Positions 6,160-8,219 of a stretch of DNA of 8,219 nucleotides are shown here, piece by piece (position 1 is the stretch's first letter; each line of letters begins with the position of its first letter). The notes below the pieces were generated by a model. It did no database searches. It saw nothing but the letters and a program-made list of their open reading frames with translations, and had not been told where the DNA came from. This stretch comes from Propionivibrio sp. Its GTDB lineage: Bacteria > Pseudomonadota > Gammaproteobacteria > Burkholderiales > Rhodocyclaceae. Both the position numbers and the translations under genes were made by a program. Location: the NCBI GenBank assembly GCA_003249625.1, contig QKII01000338.1, forward strand, positions 1 to 8,219, given 5' to 3'.

Positions 6160-6903
6160 ATGGCGATACAGGCTGTGGCGAACGAGCCGGATCTTTCGGA
6201 CTTTCTCGAATCAAGGTCGGCTGCCTCGTCGGTGGATTTCGTGGTCAACAGCATCAAGGACTTGCTGCTGACCAAGCGGGTTCGACCCGGTGACAGGTTG
6301 CCGGCTGAGACTGAACTTACGCGCTTGTTGTCGGTAAGCCGTGGTTCCGTCCGGGAGGCGATGAAGATCCTCTCCGCGCTGGGTATCGTCGAGGTCCGGC
6401 GAGGGGATGGGACGTACATCTCGAAAGGTGGCAGCGAGGTGATGTTCGATCCGCTGCTTTTCAGCCTGATCGTCTCTCAGCCCGAGTTCGCCGAATTGAA
6501 AGAGTTGCGGCAGATTCTCGAAAAGAACGTGGTGCGCCTGGCGATTCTCCATGCCACTGATGACGACCTGCGGCAATTGCAGGAGTGCGTGCAGAAGACG
6601 GTTTCATTGGGGGAAAAGGCAGAGAAGAAATTCGAGGAACTGCTGGCGCTTGATCTGGAGTTTCATGCAATCCTCGGGCGAGCCTGCAAGAACCGGCCGC
6701 TGGAGACGATTTACCGCTTCGTCATGCAGTATTTCCGTCCGTACATCGCGCAAAGCCTGACGAAGCAGAGCAATTTCAGTATTGATTCGAGCAATGCGCA
6801 CCAGACCATTCTCGCTGCGATTGAACGCCATGACTATCCGGCAGCAGAAAAAGCAGTAGAGGAATCGACGGAAGTCTGGGAATTCCTGATTTTCAAACAG
6901 TAG
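6160..6903 (+). CDS. GntR-family (FadR/FCD subfamily) transcriptional regulator
   Basis: This is a regulator of about 247 residues. The GntR winged helix spans about 24-88 and shows RPGDRLPAETELTRLLSVSR, then REAMKILSALGIVEVRRGDGT. The FCD all-helical effector domain covers about 110-242. D165 and H169 (LDLEFHAIL) and H214 (NAHQTILAAI) occupy positions where many FCD proteins bind a metal that holds a carboxylate ligand, which suits a sugar-acid effector. ATG 6160 is chosen because GAAGGGGAT lies 9 bases before it. ATG 6115 in the same frame would add 15 residues outside the conserved domain, with a poorer ribosome site. No clear promoter of its own is seen, so it probably shares the isomerase transcript. 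It sits between two genes with the same operator-like motif, which makes it their likely regulator. Confidence 0.9.
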   Translation: MAIQAVANEPDLSDFLESRSAASSVDFVVNSIKDLLLTKRVRPGDRLPAETELTRLLSVSRGSVREAMKILSALGIVEVRRGDGTYISKGGSEVMFDPLLFSLIVSQPEFAELKELRQILEKNVVRLAILHATDDDLRQLQECVQKTVSLGEKAEKKFEELLALDLEFHAILGRACKNRPLETIYRFVMQYFRPYIAQSLTKQSNFSIDSSNAHQTILAAIERHDYPAAEKAVEESTEVWEFLIFKQ

Positions 6904-6909
6904 GCCATT

Positions 6910-6923
6910 GCCGCGCACGCGGC
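6910..6923. other. GC-rich hairpin after the GntR gene
   Basis: GCCGC-GCAC-GCGGC forms a compact 5-bp stem and 4-base loop 6 bases past the GntR stop. It is followed by an A-rich, not T-rich, stretch, so it lacks the tail of an intrinsic terminator on either strand. It might slow polymerase or protect the 3' end of the upstream message. Confidence 0.3.
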
Positions 6924-6947
6924 GAGAAAAAACTTTAAGAAAAGACG

Positions 6948-6976
6948 TTGACAGGGGAAAAAGCACCGTGCTAATT
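6948..6976 (+). promoter_or_regulatory. Promoter P1 for the ApnO-like dehydrogenase gene
   Basis: TTGACA (6948-6953), a perfect -35 box, is followed after 17 bases by CTAATT (6971-6976). The predicted start is near 6983, inside the operator-like repeat at 6980-6998. Box spacing and operator position closely mirror the isomerase promoter at 5146-5174. Confidence 0.6.
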
Positions 6977-7006
6977 TTGTCAAACGTCAAACGTCTGTTG
7001 TATGAT
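6977..7006 (+). promoter_or_regulatory. Overlapping promoter P2 for the ApnO-like dehydrogenase gene
   Basis: TTGTCA (6977-6982) and TATGAT (7001-7006), each five of six to consensus, are separated by 18 bases. The operator-like repeat occupies the spacer. A protein bound there would block P2 as well as P1. P1 and P2 may be alternatives, and the sequence does not show which is used. Confidence 0.45.
6980..6998 (+). promoter_or_regulatory. Operator-like direct repeat, copy 2
   Basis: TCAAACGTCAAACGTCTGT contains a perfect 7-bp tandem repeat if the preceding G is included: GTCAAAC twice, then GTC. It aligns without gaps to copy 1 at 5180-5198 with 15 of 19 identical bases. The start of the motif is 32 bases from the start of the -35 box here, against 34 in copy 1. 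TGTATGAT follows directly, and its complement ATCATACA occurs inside copy 1. Confidence 0.55.
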
Positions 7007-7096
7007 AGGCTGTCGGGAGCGGTTATCGAACAGTGGGTAGTGGCCAAGTTCTAGTGTCTATTTTTTAGTAGTTCTCAATTTCCAAGGAAGATTGTC

Positions 7097-7960
7097 ATGA
7101 GCAATAAGATCGTTGTCAGTGTCATCGGTGCCGGTGGCAAAATGGGTACGCGGGTTACCAACAATCTGGCCAAGCATCCGGATTCCATCGATCTGCATTT
7201 CTGCGAAGCGTCGGAAGCCGGGATTGCTTCGATCAAGGCGCGTGGTTTCTCGGTTGTTGCCGCCGAGGACGCGGTTCCCAAGAGCGATATCGTCGTCCTG
7301 GCTGTTCCCGATGTCATCATCAAAAAAGTGTCGGTGGGTATCGTTGCCCTGATGCGTCCGGGTGCCACACTGATCATTCTCGATCCGGCTGCCGCCGTGG
7401 CCAAGGAACTGGCGCTACGTGACGATTGCACGTTCGTTGTTTCCCACCCGTGTCACCCGTCTTTCTTCGTGGCCCAGGAAACGCCGGAAGCACGAGCAGA
7501 CGCTTTCGGCGGCATTGCAGCCACGCAAGATATCGTCATGGCCAAGATTCAGGGCGACGACAGCAAGTTTGCCGACGCCAAGAAAGTCAGCGAAATCATG
7601 TTTGCGCCGGTCACGAATGCCTATGTGATGGGTATCCGCGATATCGCCTTCCTGGAGCCGACGCTGGTCGAGATTCTTGGCGCATCGACACTTTATGCGA
7701 TGGCCGAGACGGTCAATGAGGCCGAGCGACGGGGAATTCAGCGTGATGCGGCCATTTCTTTCCTGGCGGGACACATCAACGTTCTCTCTGCGATATTCCT
7801 GGGCCGCCTGGGGAACGTGAAAGTTTCCGACGCGTGCCAGGTCGCCATTGGACTGGGCAATCGTCTCGTTTTGCGTGATGATTGGAAGAAGATCTGGGAA
7901 GATGACGTGCTGGATAAGGCTATCGCCACGATGTTGCATCCTGAAGATCCGCAGATTTAA
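7097..7960 (+). CDS. NAD-dependent dehydrogenase with phosphogluconate-dehydrogenase-like C-terminal domain; ApnO-like
   Basis: This 287-residue protein has an N-terminal Rossmann fold with the nucleotide loop VSVIGAGGKMGTRV (7-20) and a second beta-alpha unit ending in VVLAVPD (66-72). An all-helical C-terminal domain of the PGDH_C type follows. The likely active-site residues are HPCHP at 117-121, E187 in FLEPTL and H226 in LAGHINVL. As far as I recall, this architecture includes D-apionate oxidoisomerase (ApnO), which oxidises and rearranges a branched sugar acid with NAD. Assignment here rests on remembered family features and the acid-sugar context. Alternatives are a tetronate or other hydroxy-acid dehydrogenase. 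AAGGA lies 8 bases before ATG 7097. It has its own promoter region, shares an operator-like motif with the isomerase gene and ends at a strong terminator, so it appears monocistronic. Confidence 0.8.
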   Translation: MSNKIVVSVIGAGGKMGTRVTNNLAKHPDSIDLHFCEASEAGIASIKARGFSVVAAEDAVPKSDIVVLAVPDVIIKKVSVGIVALMRPGATLIILDPAAAVAKELALRDDCTFVVSHPCHPSFFVAQETPEARADAFGGIAATQDIVMAKIQGDDSKFADAKKVSEIMFAPVTNAYVMGIRDIAFLEPTLVEILGASTLYAMAETVNEAERRGIQRDAAISFLAGHINVLSAIFLGRLGNVKVSDACQVAIGLGNRLVLRDDWKKIWEDDVLDKAIATMLHPEDPQI

Positions 7961-7979
7961 TCCGCTTGTCAATTCGAAG

Positions 7980-8017
7980 AAGCCCGTTACGAATGAAGGT
8001 TTGCAACGGGTTTTTTC
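7980..8017 (+). terminator. Intrinsic terminator after the ApnO-like gene
   Basis: AAGCCCGTT (7980-7988) pairs with AACGGGTTT (8005-8013), giving a 9-bp stem with one G-T wobble and a 16-base loop. It runs into TTTTTT at 8011-8016. It lies 19 bases past the stop codon at 7958-7960. Confidence 0.75.
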
Positions 8018-8155
8018 TATCTGTTCGCGATTGGTACTGGTCGAAAAAAAATAAGAAAGTCGTACCCGTTTTTTTCAGTTGTTCATCGCTGGTTACAGTG
8101 ATTTGGGCGATGTTGTCTGAAGAGCTGGGCTGGCATTTTTAGAGAGGGAAGACAG
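8018..8155. other. Intergenic spacer with A- and T-tracts
   Basis: The spacer between the terminator and the last gene has an A8 tract (8044-8051) and a T7 run starting at 8069. No promoter with both boxes close to consensus is visible. TGGTTACAGT at 8090-8099 could be a weak extended -10 element, but no good -35 box accompanies it. Confidence 0.3.
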
Positions 8156-8219
8156 ATGAAAGTATCGAAGATAGTGGCGGGGCTGCTGGTGGGTTTTGGC
8201 TTGACGGTAAGCGCACAGG
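8156..8219 (+). CDS. Exported protein, N-terminal signal peptide only (partial)
   Basis: The reading frame opens at ATG 8156, with GAGGGA 6 bases upstream, and runs off the window after 21 codons. The visible residues are MKVSKIVAGLLVGFG followed by LTVSAQ. This is a classic Sec signal peptide: two lysines, a hydrophobic core and a V-S-A cleavage box. The mature protein is not visible. Next to sugar-acid catabolic genes, a periplasmic solute-binding protein (TRAP or tripartite type) or an outer-membrane porin is plausible, but nothing here decides between them. Confidence 0.7.
   Translation, partial: MKVSKIVAGLLVGFGLTVSAQ

Noticed and set aside
1..8219. CRISPR arrays, tRNA or rRNA genes, phage or defence genes
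   Set aside because: No regularly spaced repeats, no tRNA cloverleaf or rRNA segment, and no phage or defence protein motif was seen. The window is metabolic and regulatory in content.

Overview
The window looks like an accessory, sugar-acid-catabolism region of a Gram-negative proteobacterium. GC-rich third positions, sigma70-type promoters, Shine-Dalgarno sites and the gene families present suggest a betaproteobacterium of the Burkholderiales type. That taxonomic placement is an inference from style; no marker gene is present.

Layout. The left edge (1-90) holds the first codons and probable terminal inverted repeat of an insertion sequence whose transposase runs off the window on the minus strand. 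Next to it (about 116-379, minus strand) is a decayed ORF with internal stops, followed by an intact minus-strand aldolase/dehydratase of the dihydrodipicolinate synthase (DHDPS) superfamily (380-1261). A 417-bp divergent control region (1262-1678) carries a minus-strand promoter for the aldolase, a plus-strand promoter for the next operon and several inverted repeats. The plus-strand operon encodes a DeoR-family regulator, a compact four-carbon acid sugar kinase (DUF1537 family) and a PdxA2-type 4-phospho-tetronate dehydrogenase. The genes are tightly packed (ATGA overlap, then an 11-bp gap). After a weak terminator lies the wreck of an iron-containing alcohol dehydrogenase (about 4690-4987).

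A second module follows. A strong promoter drives a TIM-barrel sugar isomerase/epimerase (5268-6059). Then come a FadR-type GntR regulator (6160-6903) and a separately promoted NAD-dependent dehydrogenase with a phosphogluconate-dehydrogenase-like C-terminal domain (7097-7960), which resembles the D-apionate oxidoisomerase (ApnO) family. A good intrinsic terminator closes this unit, and a secreted protein begins at 8156.

How the parts could work together. The kinase plus PdxA2 pair is the known route by which a tetronate (D-threonate or D-erythronate) is phosphorylated at C4, oxidised at C3 and decarboxylated to dihydroxyacetone phosphate. The isomerase, ApnO-like dehydrogenase and DHDPS-family lyase may feed other sugar acids into this trunk. 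The most interesting regulatory signal is a near-identical 19-bp motif, made of 7-bp direct repeats RTCAWAC, at the predicted transcription starts of both the isomerase and the ApnO-like gene. These promoters flank the GntR gene, which makes it the obvious candidate repressor.
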